A stretch of 41,328 nt of DNA from a bacterium (GTDB lineage: Bacteria > Zhuqueibacterota > Zhuqueibacteria > Residuimicrobiales > Residuimicrobiaceae): assembly GCA_029554865.1 (NCBI GenBank), contig JAKPUX010000096.1, forward strand, positions 1 to 41,328, in the 5' to 3' direction. Numbering within the stretch: the stretch's first letter is position 1; each line of letters begins with the position of its first letter. Of the stretch, positions 27,034 through 36,025 are shown piece by piece. A model generated the notes under the pieces. That model did not search any database. It was given only the letters and a program-made list of their open reading frames with translations, and had not been told where the DNA came from. The translations under genes were made by a program, and so were the position numbers.

Positions 27034-27744
27034 ATGCAGATGCGTATGGGTGTGCTCGTCCTGATCTTGCTGCTCACCAGCAGCGCCCTTTTCGCCCAAA
27101 CGGGAATGCAGGCCGGCATGGGCATCGCCATCGGTGTGCCGATGAACGAATTCGCCGACCAGGTCAACACCGGCGGGGGATTCGGCGGCGAGTTTCTCTA
27201 TGCCCCGGGCAACGGCTATTTCGGCGTGGGCCTCGGTCTCGATTATCTCATCTATGGCTCCGAGACCAGGGAGGAGCCCTTCAGCACCACCATCCCGGAC
27301 GTAACCGTGGACGTGACGACGACCAACTCCATCCTCCTCGGCTATCTCCTCCTGCGCGTGCAGGCCAAGGAGGGGCCCATCCAGCCCTATGCCGACGGTC
27401 TTTTCGGATTCGATTACCTCTTCACCGAAACCCAGATCAACGATGACGACTGGGACGACTGGGATGACCATGACGGATCCGATCAGATCGCCAGCTCGAC
27501 CAACTTTGACGATACCGCCATGAGCTATGGTTTCGGCGGCGGCTGCAAGTTCCGGGTCTGGGAAAGCTCCACAGAAGCCACGGAGGTTTTCGTCGATGTG
27601 CAGGGGCGCTACCTGCGCGGCGGCGAAGCGGAATACCTTAAAAAGGGCTCCATCCGCCGCGAGAATAGCAAGCTGCTCTTCGATGTCAGCAAATCCAAAA
27701 CCGACCTGCTCCTTTTCAAGGTCGGGGCCAGCGTCGAGTTCTAA
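27034..27744 (+). CDS. Small outer-membrane beta-barrel protein with an acidic loop
   Basis: 236 residues. A clear signal peptide (MGVLVLILLLTSSALFAQ) is followed by strands of the OmpX/OmpA-barrel kind: MGIAIGVPMNEFA, GFGGEFLYAP, YFGVGLGLDYLIYGS, ILLGYLLLRVQAKEG, QPYADGLFGFDYLF. It ends LLFKVGASVEF with a terminal Phe, as expected for assembly by BamA. One loop, at about residues 137-148, is strikingly acidic (DDDWDDWDDHDGSD), a possible cation-binding site. AAGGAGG precedes the ATG. It has its own terminator. Function unknown. Confidence 0.75.
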   Translation: MQMRMGVLVLILLLTSSALFAQTGMQAGMGIAIGVPMNEFADQVNTGGGFGGEFLYAPGNGYFGVGLGLDYLIYGSETREEPFSTTIPDVTVDVTTTNSILLGYLLLRVQAKEGPIQPYADGLFGFDYLFTETQINDDDWDDWDDHDGSDQIASSTNFDDTAMSYGFGGGCKFRVWESSTEATEVFVDVQGRYLRGGEAEYLKKGSIRRENSKLLFDVSKSKTDLLLFKVGASVEF

Positions 27745-27762
27745 TCACCCTGATGACGAACA

Positions 27763-27797
27763 AGCCCGTGGAACCATCCGTTCCACGGGCTTTTTTT
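27763..27797 (+). terminator. Intrinsic terminator of the OM-protein gene
   Basis: AGCCCGTGGAA (27763-27773) and TTCCACGGGCT (27781-27791) form an 11-bp stem with a 7-base loop, followed by seven T (27791-27797). It points at the convergent serA gene and may slow transcription from that side too, but there is no T run on the minus strand. Confidence 0.92.
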
Positions 27798-27829
27798 ATG
27801 CCCGCCCCGAGAAGCGCCGCCTCCATTCC

Positions 27830-29776
27830 TCAGGCGATCTTGCGCACCCTGATGGTCTCGGCGATATGCCCCATCAAGTCGAGCACCTGAGTGGAGACCT
27901 GCTGGTCGACATCGATGATCAGATAGCCGATTCTCTCCCGAGTCTGGAGAAGCTGTCCGGCGATGTTGATGCTGCGCCGCGCGAAAAGATTGTTGATCTT
28001 GGCCAGCACACCCGGCACATTGTGGTGGACGTGCAGGATGCGGTGGGTGTTGGGCACGCGCGCCAGTTCGACCTCGGGGAAATTGACCGCTCCCGTAGTG
28101 GCTCCGGTATGGATGAAACGCAGCATCTTTTCACCGACATAGGCGGCGATGTCGATCTGAGCCTCCTGGGTGCTGCCGCCGATGTGCGGAGTGAGGATGG
28201 TGTTCCGGGCCCCTTGCAAGGGGCTGAGGAAAGGCTCCTGGGAGTGGTTGGGCTCTTCGGGAAAGACATCCACGGCCGCCCCGCCGAGGGCTCCCGCATC
28301 CAGCGCCGCACGGAGCGCAGCCAGTTCGACCACCCTGCCGCGGCTCAGATTGATAAGGAAAGCCCCCTGCTTCATATGCGCAATCTGGGCTGCCCCGATC
28401 AGATTGCGGGTTATGGGGGTGTCCGGCACATGCAGGGTGACGACATCCGAACGGCCGAGCAGCTCCTCCAGGCTCGCGGCCCTCTGGGCGTTGCCAAGGG
28501 GGAGCTTGTCGACGATGTCATGGAAGCAGACCGTCATGCCCAGACTTTCGAGCAGCACAGAGACCTGGGAGCCGATATGGCCGTAGCCGATGATGCCCAC
28601 AGTCTTGCCGCGGATCTCGGTGCAGCCGGCGGCGCTCTTGAGCCACTGGCTCGCATGGGCGGCCTGACTCTTCTCCGGGATGCGCCGCATCAGCATGATG
28701 ATCTCCCCCACCACCAGCTCCGCGACGCTGCGGGTATTGCTGTAGGGTGCATTGAAGACCGGAATGCCGGCGGCAGCCGCCGCTTCGAGATCGACCTGAT
28801 TGGTGCCGATACAAAAGGCCCCGATCACCATGAGATTTTCCATGCAGGCGATCGCCCTGGCGGTCACCCTGGTCTGCGAGCGGATGCCCAGTACGTGGAC
28901 ATCGGCCGCATCCGAACAGAGCTCGTCAATGCTCAGGGCGCTCTTGAGCAGGCGCGGCTCCAGCCCCGCCCGCTTCATCTGCTGCACCGCTGCATCATGG
29001 ATGTTTTCCAGCAGCAGCACATTCGGCTTGACCTCCTCCTCCACCGCCCCGTTCTGCTGGTAATAAACCTGCATCCTTTCGTTGGAGAACTCCTCCTCTG
29101 AGAAAAAAAGCGGCAGGAGCTGATCGAAGCGTTCAATGACGAAATCGGCCTGACGGCGGATCTCTTCATGGATCCGGGTGTTGAGGTAATAGACGAAGAG
29201 CTGGGCGACGTTGTTCTTGCGGATCGCCAGGTCGGAAGCGCTGCGGCCGACCACAGTAGTACCTCCGGGCAGGCGGCCGTCATTTTTAAGCTGCTCGACC
29301 AGAAAGCCCTTGCCGGCGCTGAGGAAGAGGGGATTGCGCTCGTTGAAACCGACGACCTCCCCACGGAAATCGTAGATGAGCTGGTTGGTGAAGACGTGGT
29401 CGTCATCCACATGCAGGGCCCGCGTCACCGGGCGTACCAGCTCGTCGAAACCGGTGCTGAGGATAAAGATGCGCTTGCCGGCCTCCTGGAGGGCCTGGAT
29501 GCTCTCGATGACCCGGGGATTGACCTCTTCCATGATTCCCGCCGCCACCGCCTCGACATCCCCCCGGTTGACGCCGGTCAGGCCGAAGCACTGATGCAAG
29601 GCCTCAGCCACGGAGGTTTCGCCGATATCTGCGAGGCAGGAGATCTTGCCCAGCTCTTCGAGCCGCCCGCTGCGCTCTTTTGGATCGAGCCGCTGCAGGG
29701 CCCGCTGGAGGATCAGTTCCACTCCCTCGGTTTTGATCAGGGTGGAGTCAAAATTGAAAATAATGTTGTTGATCAT
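27830..29776 (-). CDS. serA: Fusion: SerB-like HAD domain (catalytic residues lost) plus phosphoglycerate dehydrogenase with ACT domain
   Basis: 648 residues. Residues 1-205 align with phosphoserine phosphatase: motif I reads FNFDST, motif II STGF (107-110), motif III K156 and motif IV GRSASD (177-182). In active enzymes motif I is DxDST and motif IV is GDGxND, so the nucleophilic Asp is Asn8 (codon AAT, 29755-29753) and motif IV keeps only Asp182. Residues 245-575 are an E. coli-type SerA: GIIGYGHIGSQ for NAD, active-site Arg479, Glu508 and His531 in TPHIGGSTQEAQ. Residues 576-648 are an ACT domain, probably giving serine feedback. SerA/SerB-like fusions occur in other bacteria. The dehydrogenase looks active, the phosphatase-like half does not. 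The ATG at 29776 is preceded by a weak ribosome site. Confidence 0.92.
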   Translation of the reverse strand: MINNIIFNFDSTLIKTEGVELILQRALQRLDPKERSGRLEELGKISCLADIGETSVAEALHQCFGLTGVNRGDVEAVAAGIMEEVNPRVIESIQALQEAGKRIFILSTGFDELVRPVTRALHVDDDHVFTNQLIYDFRGEVVGFNERNPLFLSAGKGFLVEQLKNDGRLPGGTTVVGRSASDLAIRKNNVAQLFVYYLNTRIHEEIRRQADFVIERFDQLLPLFFSEEEFSNERMQVYYQQNGAVEEEVKPNVLLLENIHDAAVQQMKRAGLEPRLLKSALSIDELCSDAADVHVLGIRSQTRVTARAIACMENLMVIGAFCIGTNQVDLEAAAAAGIPVFNAPYSNTRSVAELVVGEIIMLMRRIPEKSQAAHASQWLKSAAGCTEIRGKTVGIIGYGHIGSQVSVLLESLGMTVCFHDIVDKLPLGNAQRAASLEELLGRSDVVTLHVPDTPITRNLIGAAQIAHMKQGAFLINLSRGRVVELAALRAALDAGALGGAAVDVFPEEPNHSQEPFLSPLQGARNTILTPHIGGSTQEAQIDIAAYVGEKMLRFIHTGATTGAVNFPEVELARVPNTHRILHVHHNVPGVLAKINNLFARRSINIAGQLLQTRERIGYLIIDVDQQVSTQVLDLMGHIAETIRVRKIA

Positions 29777-29877
29777 GCTCTTGTCGCGATGATTGTGCAG
29801 GGAAAAATTTTGCTCGATATGAATATACAAGTTAGTCTTTCGGGACTTCCCAAACAAGTGGAAAAATGGCCTCGCGA

Positions 29878-30567
29878 TCAGCCCGGGAAAAGCTCCGCCA
29901 GGGTGGAGAATTGCAGCCCTGCCAGTGCAGGCAGGATCAGGTCGGCTTCTGCCAGCTCACGGGCCGGATAGGAGGTGCTCACTGCCAGGGCCTTCATGCC
30001 GGCGCGGCGTGCGCTGGCAATCCCCTGCCTCGAATCCTCGATCACCAGGGCCTCCCCCGGCGCGATGGCCGGAACCGCCCCCGTCACCCGGTTGAGCTCC
30101 GCCAGGGCGAGGAGGTAGCTCTCGGGATCGGGCTTGCCCCGGCTCACATCCTCCGCCGAGACGACCACGCGGAAGCAGGAGAGTAATCCGCCGGACTCGA
30201 GCAGGGCGCGCACCTCATGGCGCAGGGAGCCGGTGGCGATCGCAAGGGGCGTGGTTCGGGCCAATTCCCGGATCAATTCCGCAACCCCCGGGAAAAAGCG
30301 GGCCTTGCCCGCCTGAATCATCTCCATATAAATCGCCCCCTTGCGCGCCACAACCGCCCGCAGTTCCTCTTCCGCGAGCTCCTTGCCCCGGTCGGCGAAG
30401 AAGAGAGCGAATCCGCGCAGATCATCATAAGCGAGGTAGTGCTGAGCGTAGAGTTCCGGGGTGAGTTCAGCGCCCTCGTTGCCGAGGGCGGCCTTGATCG
30501 CCTCGAGATGGATGGGCTCGGAATCGACCACCACGCCGTCGAAATCGAAAATGATCGCCCTCAGCAT
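29878..30567 (-). CDS. HAD-superfamily hydrolase (beta-phosphoglucomutase/phosphatase-like), coupled to hisI
   Basis: 229 residues with all HAD motifs: nucleophile and acid/base in [13 protein letters not shown], Thr in AIATGSL, Lys in [11 protein letters not shown], and ED in [16 protein letters not shown]. The cap domain is the small C1 type of the PGMB/phosphoglycolate phosphatase group. The ATG at 30567 lies 7 bases inside hisI, so it is translated with the his operon. The operon lacks a recognised histidinol-phosphate phosphatase, so this is a candidate for that step. The family is too broad for the motifs to decide it. Confidence 0.85.
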   Translation of the reverse strand: MLRAIIFDFDGVVVDSEPIHLEAIKAALGNEGAELTPELYAQHYLAYDDLRGFALFFADRGKELAEEELRAVVARKGAIYMEMIQAGKARFFPGVAELIRELARTTPLAIATGSLRHEVRALLESGGLLSCFRVVVSAEDVSRGKPDPESYLLALAELNRVTGAVPAIAPGEALVIEDSRQGIASARRAGMKALAVSTSYPARELAEADLILPALAGLQFSTLAELFPG

Positions 30568-30920
30568 GCCTCCTCCTCCAGCTTCCAGGAGAAGCAGCTG
30601 CGTTTGCCGGTATGGCAGGTCGGGCCGCAGGGTTCGGCCATGACCAGAATGGCATCGCGGTCGCAGTCGGCGTAAAGGGCGCGCACGAGAAGAAAATTCC
30701 CCGAACTCTCCCCCTTGGTCCAGAGGGTCTGGCGCGAACGGCTCCAGAAGGTGACCTTGCCGCTCTCGAGGGTGATGCGGAGGCTTTCGGCATTCATATA
30801 GCCGAGCATGAGCACATCATGCGCGGCGGCGTCCTGAATGATGGCCGGGACCAGCCCCTTCTCATCGAATCTGACGCAGGCGGTGAATTCGGCGGGAGCG
30901 AGGTTTTCCGTTTCTGACAT
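30561..30920 (-). CDS. hisI: Phosphoribosyl-AMP cyclohydrolase, monofunctional
   Basis: 119 residues. It opens the adenine ring of PR-AMP, the third step of histidine synthesis. Zinc/metal ligands are in [12 protein letters not shown] and [11 protein letters not shown], and the substrate-binding run is [18 protein letters not shown]. It is the cyclohydrolase half only: no HisE pyrophosphohydrolase domain is fused and no hisE gene is in the window, so that activity must be encoded elsewhere. Confidence 0.95.
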   Translation of the reverse strand: MSETENLAPAEFTACVRFDEKGLVPAIIQDAAAHDVLMLGYMNAESLRITLESGKVTFWSRSRQTLWTKGESSGNFLLVRALYADCDRDAILVMAEPCGPTCHTGKRSCFSWKLEEEAC

Positions 30921-30944
30921 GGGGCTCTCCTTGCGGGTTATTAT

Positions 30945-31703
30945 TCAGAGCCGGACCGGAATCTGCCGTCCGGCCAGGTAACGCTTGACTTCAGGAATCG
31001 AATTGCGGCGGTAGTGGAAGATTGAGGCCGCCAGGGCGGCATCCGCCCCGGCGAGGGCGAAGACGTCATGGATATGCTCCGGAGTACCACAGCCGCCCGA
31101 GGCGATGACGGGGATGGTGAGGGCCCGGCTGACCGCCCCGGTGAGTTCGAGATCATAGCCCTCGCCGGTGCCGTCGCAGTCCATCGAGGTGAGCAGGATC
31201 TCCCCGGCCCCGAGGGATTCGACCCGGTGGGCCCAGGCGAGGGTCTCCAGCTCCAGGGGGATGCGCCCGCCATGGGAATAGACCCGCCAGCCCAGCGCCG
31301 GATCGCGGCGGGCATCGATGGCCACCACCACCGCCTGGCTGCCGAAACGCTCGGCCAGTTCGCTGACCAGCCCGGGGCGGGCAATCGCCGCTGTGTTGAC
31401 GGCCACCTTGTCGGCCCCCCGCTGCAGCAGCATCTGGGCGTCGGCGAGGCTGCGCACCCCTCCGCCGACGGAAAGGGGCATGAAGATCTGCTCCGCCGTC
31501 CGCGCCACCACATCGAGGAGGATATTCCGCTTTTCGGACGAAGCCGTGATATCGAGAAAAACCAGCTCGTCGGCCCCCTGCTCGTCGTAATAGCGCGCCT
31601 GGGCGACGGGATCTCCGGCATCCCGCAGCTGCAGGAACTGGATGCCCTTTACGACCCGCCCCTCCTTGACATCGAGGCAGGGAATGATGCGTTTGGCCAG
31701 CAT
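30945..31703 (-). CDS. hisF: Imidazole glycerol phosphate synthase, cyclase subunit
   Basis: 252-residue (beta-alpha)8 barrel. It closes the imidazole ring using ammonia from HisH. The two catalytic aspartates are visible in [15 protein letters not shown] and VVAIDARRD. The phosphate-binding half-barrel repeats are VGGGVRS and [10 protein letters not shown]. It lies 3 bases after hisA. Confidence 0.97.
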   Translation of the reverse strand: MLAKRIIPCLDVKEGRVVKGIQFLQLRDAGDPVAQARYYDEQGADELVFLDITASSEKRNILLDVVARTAEQIFMPLSVGGGVRSLADAQMLLQRGADKVAVNTAAIARPGLVSELAERFGSQAVVVAIDARRDPALGWRVYSHGGRIPLELETLAWAHRVESLGAGEILLTSMDCDGTGEGYDLELTGAVSRALTIPVIASGGCGTPEHIHDVFALAGADAALAASIFHYRRNSIPEVKRYLAGRQIPVRL

Positions 31704-31706
31704 GTT

Positions 31707-32438
31707 CTACTCCCCTTGATAGACCCGGATCAGGTCAGCCAGGATCAGCTCTTTTTCGTAGAGGGCGGTGCCGAGGATGGCCCCCTCGATGTTGGCCAGT
31801 GCAAGCCCGGCGAGGGCCGCCAGGTGTTCCGGCCGGGAGATGCCGCCGGAGGCGATGATGCCCATGCCCGTCGAGCGGGCGATGGCCTCCAGCCGGGCGA
31901 GATTGGGGCCGCTCCCCTCGCCGTCCCGGGCGATATCGGTATAAATGATGCGCCGGACTCCGGCCGCCTCCATGGCGGCAACGAAATCCGCCAGCTGCCA
32001 GGCCGACTCCTCCTCCCACCCCCTGATAGCGACCCGCTCCCCCCGGGCGTCGACGCCGGCGACAATTCGGCCGGCCCCGAAACGGTGCACCGCCTCGCCG
32101 GCCAACTCGGGCCGCAGCACCGCGGCAGTGCCCAGAATCACCCGCGCCACCCCCAGCTCCAGCCAGGCCTCGATATCCTCCAGGGTGCGGATGCCCCCAC
32201 CCAATTCGACGGCGCAGCCGGTGCGCCTGAGGATGGCAGTGATGGCGCGGCCGTTGGCGCCGGTACGGCCGAAGGCCCCGTCGAGATCGACGACATGAAT
32301 CCAGGTGGCCCCCTCCTCTTCCCACTGCGCTGCCACCGCGGCGGGATCATCGGCATAGATCTTCCGGGTCGCCTGCACCCCCTGCTTGAGGCGCACACAG
32401 CGCCCCTCCATCAGGTCGATGGCGGGTATGATAAGCAT
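31707..32438 (-). CDS. hisA: ProFAR isomerase
   Basis: 243-residue half-barrel-duplicated enzyme, homologous to hisF, catalysing the Amadori rearrangement before ring closure. Catalytic Asp in IPAIDLMEGRCVRLKQG and, in the second half, IIYTDIARDGEGSGPN. Phosphate sites: ELGGGIRTLEDIE and ASGGISRPEHL. The ATG at 32438 has AAGGGAAG upstream. The frame continues to 32522, inside the hisH end. Confidence 0.96.
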   Translation of the reverse strand: MLIIPAIDLMEGRCVRLKQGVQATRKIYADDPAAVAAQWEEEGATWIHVVDLDGAFGRTGANGRAITAILRRTGCAVELGGGIRTLEDIEAWLELGVARVILGTAAVLRPELAGEAVHRFGAGRIVAGVDARGERVAIRGWEEESAWQLADFVAAMEAAGVRRIIYTDIARDGEGSGPNLARLEAIARSTGMGIIASGGISRPEHLAALAGLALANIEGAILGTALYEKELILADLIRVYQGE

Positions 32439-32448
32439 TTTCTTCCCT

Positions 32449-33048
32449 TCACAAGGTGATAAAGTTGCGCAAAAGCTGCAGTCCGTGCTGCTGGGATTTT
32501 TCCGGATGAAACTGCACGGCATGGATCATCCCCGACCCGATCGCCGCCGGCACGGGGCCACCGTAGCCGGTGATCCCGGCGATCACCTCCGGTTTCGCCG
32601 GCTCCGCATAATAGGAATGGGCGAAATAGAAATAGCTGCCCGGAGGGATCCCCTTCCACAGGGGTGAGGGCTGTCTCTGTTCGAGAGCGTTCCAGCCGAG
32701 ATGGGGCACCTTGAGCCCCGGCCCGAAGCGGCGCACCCGCCCGGGCAGCAGCCCCAGGCCGGCCGCCCCCGGGCTCTCCTCGCTGGTTTCAAAAAGCAGC
32801 TGCATCCCCAGGCAGATCCCCAGAAAGGGGCGGCCGCTCGCGACAAAGTCGCAGATCGCCTCGCGCAAGCCGAGCCCGTCGATGGCTTCGAGGGCTTTGC
32901 CGAAAGCCCCGACGCCCGGCAGGATGAGCTTGTCCGCCATTATAATCTCTGCAGATGAAGAGCTCACCCGCGCCTCGGTCCCCAGGTGCTCGAGGGCCTT
33001 GTGGACGCTGCGAAGGTTGCCCGCCCCATAGTCGATGATGGCGATCAC
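32449..33048 (-). CDS. hisH: Imidazole glycerol phosphate synthase, glutaminase subunit
   Basis: 199-residue class I glutamine amidotransferase. The Cys-His-Glu triad is seen in FLGICLGMQLLF and AVQFHPEKSQ. N-terminus IIDYGAGNLRSVHKALE. The start codon is GTG at 33048, overlapping the hisB stop (GTGA). It partners HisF. Confidence 0.97.
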   Translation of the reverse strand: MIAIIDYGAGNLRSVHKALEHLGTEARVSSSSAEIIMADKLILPGVGAFGKALEAIDGLGLREAICDFVASGRPFLGICLGMQLLFETSEESPGAAGLGLLPGRVRRFGPGLKVPHLGWNALEQRQPSPLWKGIPPGSYFYFAHSYYAEPAKPEVIAGITGYGGPVPAAIGSGMIHAVQFHPEKSQQHGLQLLRNFITL

Positions 33049-33638
33049 CCGAGCCTCCCCTTGGTCGAAGGCACCCCGGGCTGGCGAGGATCGAGGGAGG
33101 CTGCCATGCGCAGGGCGCGCGCCACCGCCTTGACAACCGACTCCATGATGTGATGCTGATTCCGCCCCGCGAGCAGGGCCGCGTGCAGGGTGATGCCGGC
33201 GTTGACAGCCAGAGCGCGCAGGAACTCGGGCAGGAGTTCGCCGTCAAAGTCACCGACCTGACGGAGGGGAGGAGGGCATTTCCAGGCGAAATAACCGCGG
33301 CCGCTGATGTCCACCACAGCACGAGCCAGCGCCTCGTCGAGGGGGCAGTAAGCGTGCCCGAAACGGACAAGCCCCTCCCCTTCACCCAGGGCCGCCGCAA
33401 TCGCCCGGCCGAGCAGGATGCCGGTGTCCTCGACGGTGTGATGGCCGTCGACGTGCAGATCCCCTGCAGCCTTGATCTCGAGGTCGATGAGGCTGTGTTT
33501 GGCCAGGGCGGTGAGAAGATGGTCGAAAAAACCGATCCCGGTTTCGATTACGGAACGGCCGGAACCGTCGATATCGAGCGCCACAGAGATGGCAGTCTCC
33601 GCCGTCTGCCGTGACATTGCAGCCTTGCGCTGGTTCAT
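33045..33638 (-). CDS. hisB: Imidazoleglycerol-phosphate dehydratase, monofunctional
   Basis: 197 residues, only the dehydratase part of the E. coli bifunctional HisB. No HAD phosphatase domain is fused. Metal-binding repeats: GIGFFDHLLTALAKHS, DLHVDGHHTVEDTGILLG, and a second set GRNQHHIMESVVKAVARAL. The ATG at 33638 (after GGAGGAG) overlaps the hisC stop (ATGA). An ATG seven codons in is also possible. The long extension of the frame to 34049 lies inside hisC. Confidence 0.96.
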   Translation of the reverse strand: MNQRKAAMSRQTAETAISVALDIDGSGRSVIETGIGFFDHLLTALAKHSLIDLEIKAAGDLHVDGHHTVEDTGILLGRAIAAALGEGEGLVRFGHAYCPLDEALARAVVDISGRGYFAWKCPPPLRQVGDFDGELLPEFLRALAVNAGITLHAALLAGRNQHHIMESVVKAVARALRMAASLDPRQPGVPSTKGRLG

Positions 33639-34693
33639 GACAGCTCCTCCTTCAATGTTTCGAGAAACCAGAGATTCTCCTCGCGGCTTCCCACGTTGAC
33701 GCGCAGATGATTCTCGAGGAGGGGGTATCCCGAGACGTCGCGGACGAGAATGCCCCGCTCCTTGAGGCGGCGAAAGAGGCTGCCACACTCCGCGCAGCGG
33801 AAAAGAATGAAATTGGCCGCCGAGGGGTAGGCGGCGATCCCGGCGATTTCCTGCAGCTCGCCCAGGAGCCAGTCGCGCTCGCGCACAATCCAGGCCACCC
33901 GCTCCTCGAGGAGCTCCGGGCGGGCGAGCAGGCGCACGGCGATGTGTTCGGTGATGAGGTTGACCGTATAGGGCAGATGGGCCTTGCGCAGCTCGGCGAT
34001 GTTGGCGGGCCGGGAGATCAGATAGCCGAGCCGCAGTCCGGCCATGCAAAAGGCCTTGGAAAAGGTGCGCGAGAGGATCAACCCGGGGTAGCTCTCGAGC
34101 AGGGAGAGGCCGCTCCAGCCGTTGAATTCCGCATAGGCCTCATCGAGAAAGACCAGTCCGGGCGCGGCCTGACAGATCGCCTCGATCTCCGGGCGGCTCA
34201 GGGCCCGTCCGGTCGGATTGTCCGGCGAACAGAGCAGGATCAGCTTCGGGACCCTGGTGCGGATCGCCGCTAGGGCCTGCTCGAGGGGAAAGGGGCGTCC
34301 GGGCGGGCAGAGGATGGCGGTTTTATCCGCCCCGTTGATGGTGGCAAAGAGATCAAAGAGGCCGAAGGTCGGAGGGAAAAAAAGCAGCCCGTCGCCCGGC
34401 TCGATGACGGCGGTGAGCAGGGTTTGCAGCAGCTGATTGGAGCCGTTGCCGGGCAGGATCTGCTCCGGCTGCAGCCGATGGCGGGCAGCCAGGGCATTTT
34501 TCAATGCGCCCGATTCGCTGGCAGGATAACGGTTCCAGGAGAGGGCGGCCGCCTCCGCGAGCACCTCCCGCTTGAATTCTTCCGGCAGATCGAAGGGGCT
34601 CTCATTCTGGTTGAGCTTGGCGCGCACACGCTCCTGGGGAGGCGGCTCATAGCCGGCCAGGGACATAACCGACTTTTTGAAGTATCTAGCCAT
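33635..34693 (-). CDS. hisC: Histidinol-phosphate aminotransferase
   Basis: 352-residue fold-type I PLP enzyme converting imidazole-acetol phosphate to histidinol phosphate. PLP Lys213 in SRTFSKAFCMAGLRLGY, Asn in CSPDNPTG, Asp in VFLDEAYAEF, terminal Arg in LRVNVGS. N-terminus LNQNESPFDLP is typical. Its start lies 8 bases inside hisD. Confidence 0.96.
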   Translation of the reverse strand: MARYFKKSVMSLAGYEPPPQERVRAKLNQNESPFDLPEEFKREVLAEAAALSWNRYPASESGALKNALAARHRLQPEQILPGNGSNQLLQTLLTAVIEPGDGLLFFPPTFGLFDLFATINGADKTAILCPPGRPFPLEQALAAIRTRVPKLILLCSPDNPTGRALSRPEIEAICQAAPGLVFLDEAYAEFNGWSGLSLLESYPGLILSRTFSKAFCMAGLRLGYLISRPANIAELRKAHLPYTVNLITEHIAVRLLARPELLEERVAWIVRERDWLLGELQEIAGIAAYPSAANFILFRCAECGSLFRRLKERGILVRDVSGYPLLENHLRVNVGSREENLWFLETLKEELS

Positions 34694-35981
34694 TTTTCTG
34701 CACCCTTTTGGTTACGGCCTGGGCATGGGCATCGAGCCCCTCCGCCAGGGCGAAGCGGGCGATCTTGTCCGCATGCCTGACCAGGGCCTCTCGGCTCCAG
34801 GCGATGACGCTGCTGAACTTGAAAAAATCCTCGGTGCGCAGGGGCGAGAAATAACGCCCGGTGCCGTTGGTCGGAAGGATGTGGTTCGGCCCGGCCCAAT
34901 AATCGCCCACCGTCTCCGGAGAGTAAGGTCCCAGAAAAATCGCGCCGGCGGTGCGGATCCTGCCGAGGACGCTCCATGGATCACGGAGGTGAAGGCCGAG
35001 ATGCTCGGGGGCGAGGCGGTTGGCCAGCGCGATCGACTCCTCGAGGCTGCTGCTGAGCAGAATGGCCCCATAGTCCGCCAGGGAACGGCTGAGGATCTCC
35101 TGGCGCCGGAGCGCACTGTACTGCGCGCTCACCTCCTCTTGTACCGCCTGCGCCAGGGTTTCCGAATCGGTGACCAGCAGGCTGGAGGCGAGGGGGTCAT
35201 GCTCCGCCTGGGCGAGCAGATCGGCAGCGACAAAGCCGGGCTCGGCGCTCTCGTCGGCTACGATCAGGACCTCGCTCGGGCCCGCCACCATGTCGATGCC
35301 GCATTGGCCGAAGAGCAGCTTTTTCGCCGTCGCCACATAGATGTTGCCGGGGCCGGCGATCTTGTCCACGCGCGGAATGCTCTCCGTGCCGAAGGCGAGG
35401 GCGGCGATGGCCTGGCTGCCCCCGACGCGAAAGAGGCGGGTGATGCCCAGAGCAAAGGCGGTGGCGAGGATGACCGGATTGACCTGCAGGTCGGCCCCGC
35501 AGGGGGTGACGACGACGATCTCGCTCACCCCGGCTGCAATGGCCGGGGCCGCCGCCATGATCAGGGAGCTGGGATAGGCGGCGCGCCCGCCCGGCACGTA
35601 GAGGCCGACCCGCTCGAGAGGGATCGCCCGCTGGCCGAGCACTACGCCATCCCCCTCCCAGTCGAGCCAGGAGCGGGGGACGGATTTGCGATGAAAGGCC
35701 ATGATATTGCCGATCGCCTCGCGAATCACCTCCAGCAGAGCGCCGTCGCACTCCGTATGGGCGCGTTCCATCTCCCCGGCCGGAACGGCGAGGGTGGCGG
35801 GGGTCAGAACGGCGCCGTCGAAGCGGCGGGTATATTCGAGCACAGCCTCATCCCCCCGCTCCCGCACATCCGCGATGATCCCGGCGACGCGCGCCTCCAC
35901 ATCTCCGGCCGTCTGCGTCCGCCGCGATTCGTAGCGGGCGATGAACTCCTCCACCGCTCCGTTTCTGTAGATGCTGATCAT
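34686..35981 (-). CDS. hisD: Histidinol dehydrogenase
   Basis: 431 residues, catalysing the last two steps to histidine. Family runs: VGLYVPGGRAAYPSSLIMA, KIAGPGNIYVATAKKLL, DMVAGPSEVLIVAD, LAQAEHDPLASS, and the zinc/base region GPNHILPTNGTGR. The ATG at 35981 (MISIYRNG) has GGAG seven bases upstream. An ATG at 35993 is less well supported. Confidence 0.97.
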   Translation of the reverse strand: MISIYRNGAVEEFIARYESRRTQTAGDVEARVAGIIADVRERGDEAVLEYTRRFDGAVLTPATLAVPAGEMERAHTECDGALLEVIREAIGNIMAFHRKSVPRSWLDWEGDGVVLGQRAIPLERVGLYVPGGRAAYPSSLIMAAAPAIAAGVSEIVVVTPCGADLQVNPVILATAFALGITRLFRVGGSQAIAALAFGTESIPRVDKIAGPGNIYVATAKKLLFGQCGIDMVAGPSEVLIVADESAEPGFVAADLLAQAEHDPLASSLLVTDSETLAQAVQEEVSAQYSALRRQEILSRSLADYGAILLSSSLEESIALANRLAPEHLGLHLRDPWSVLGRIRTAGAIFLGPYSPETVGDYWAGPNHILPTNGTGRYFSPLRTEDFFKFSSVIAWSREALVRHADKIARFALAEGLDAHAQAVTKRVQKNG

Positions 35982-36025
35982 GAAATGCTCCATTCTTTCA
36001 GGTGCACCGCCTGCGCGGGACCTTG

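Noticed and set aside
27527-29101. 524-codon plus-strand frame
   Set aside because: Starts inside the OM-protein gene in another frame, crosses its terminator and runs antisense to serA.
31068-32459. 463-codon plus-strand frame across hisF and hisA
   Set aside because: Antisense shadow; the minus-strand frames have all catalytic motifs.
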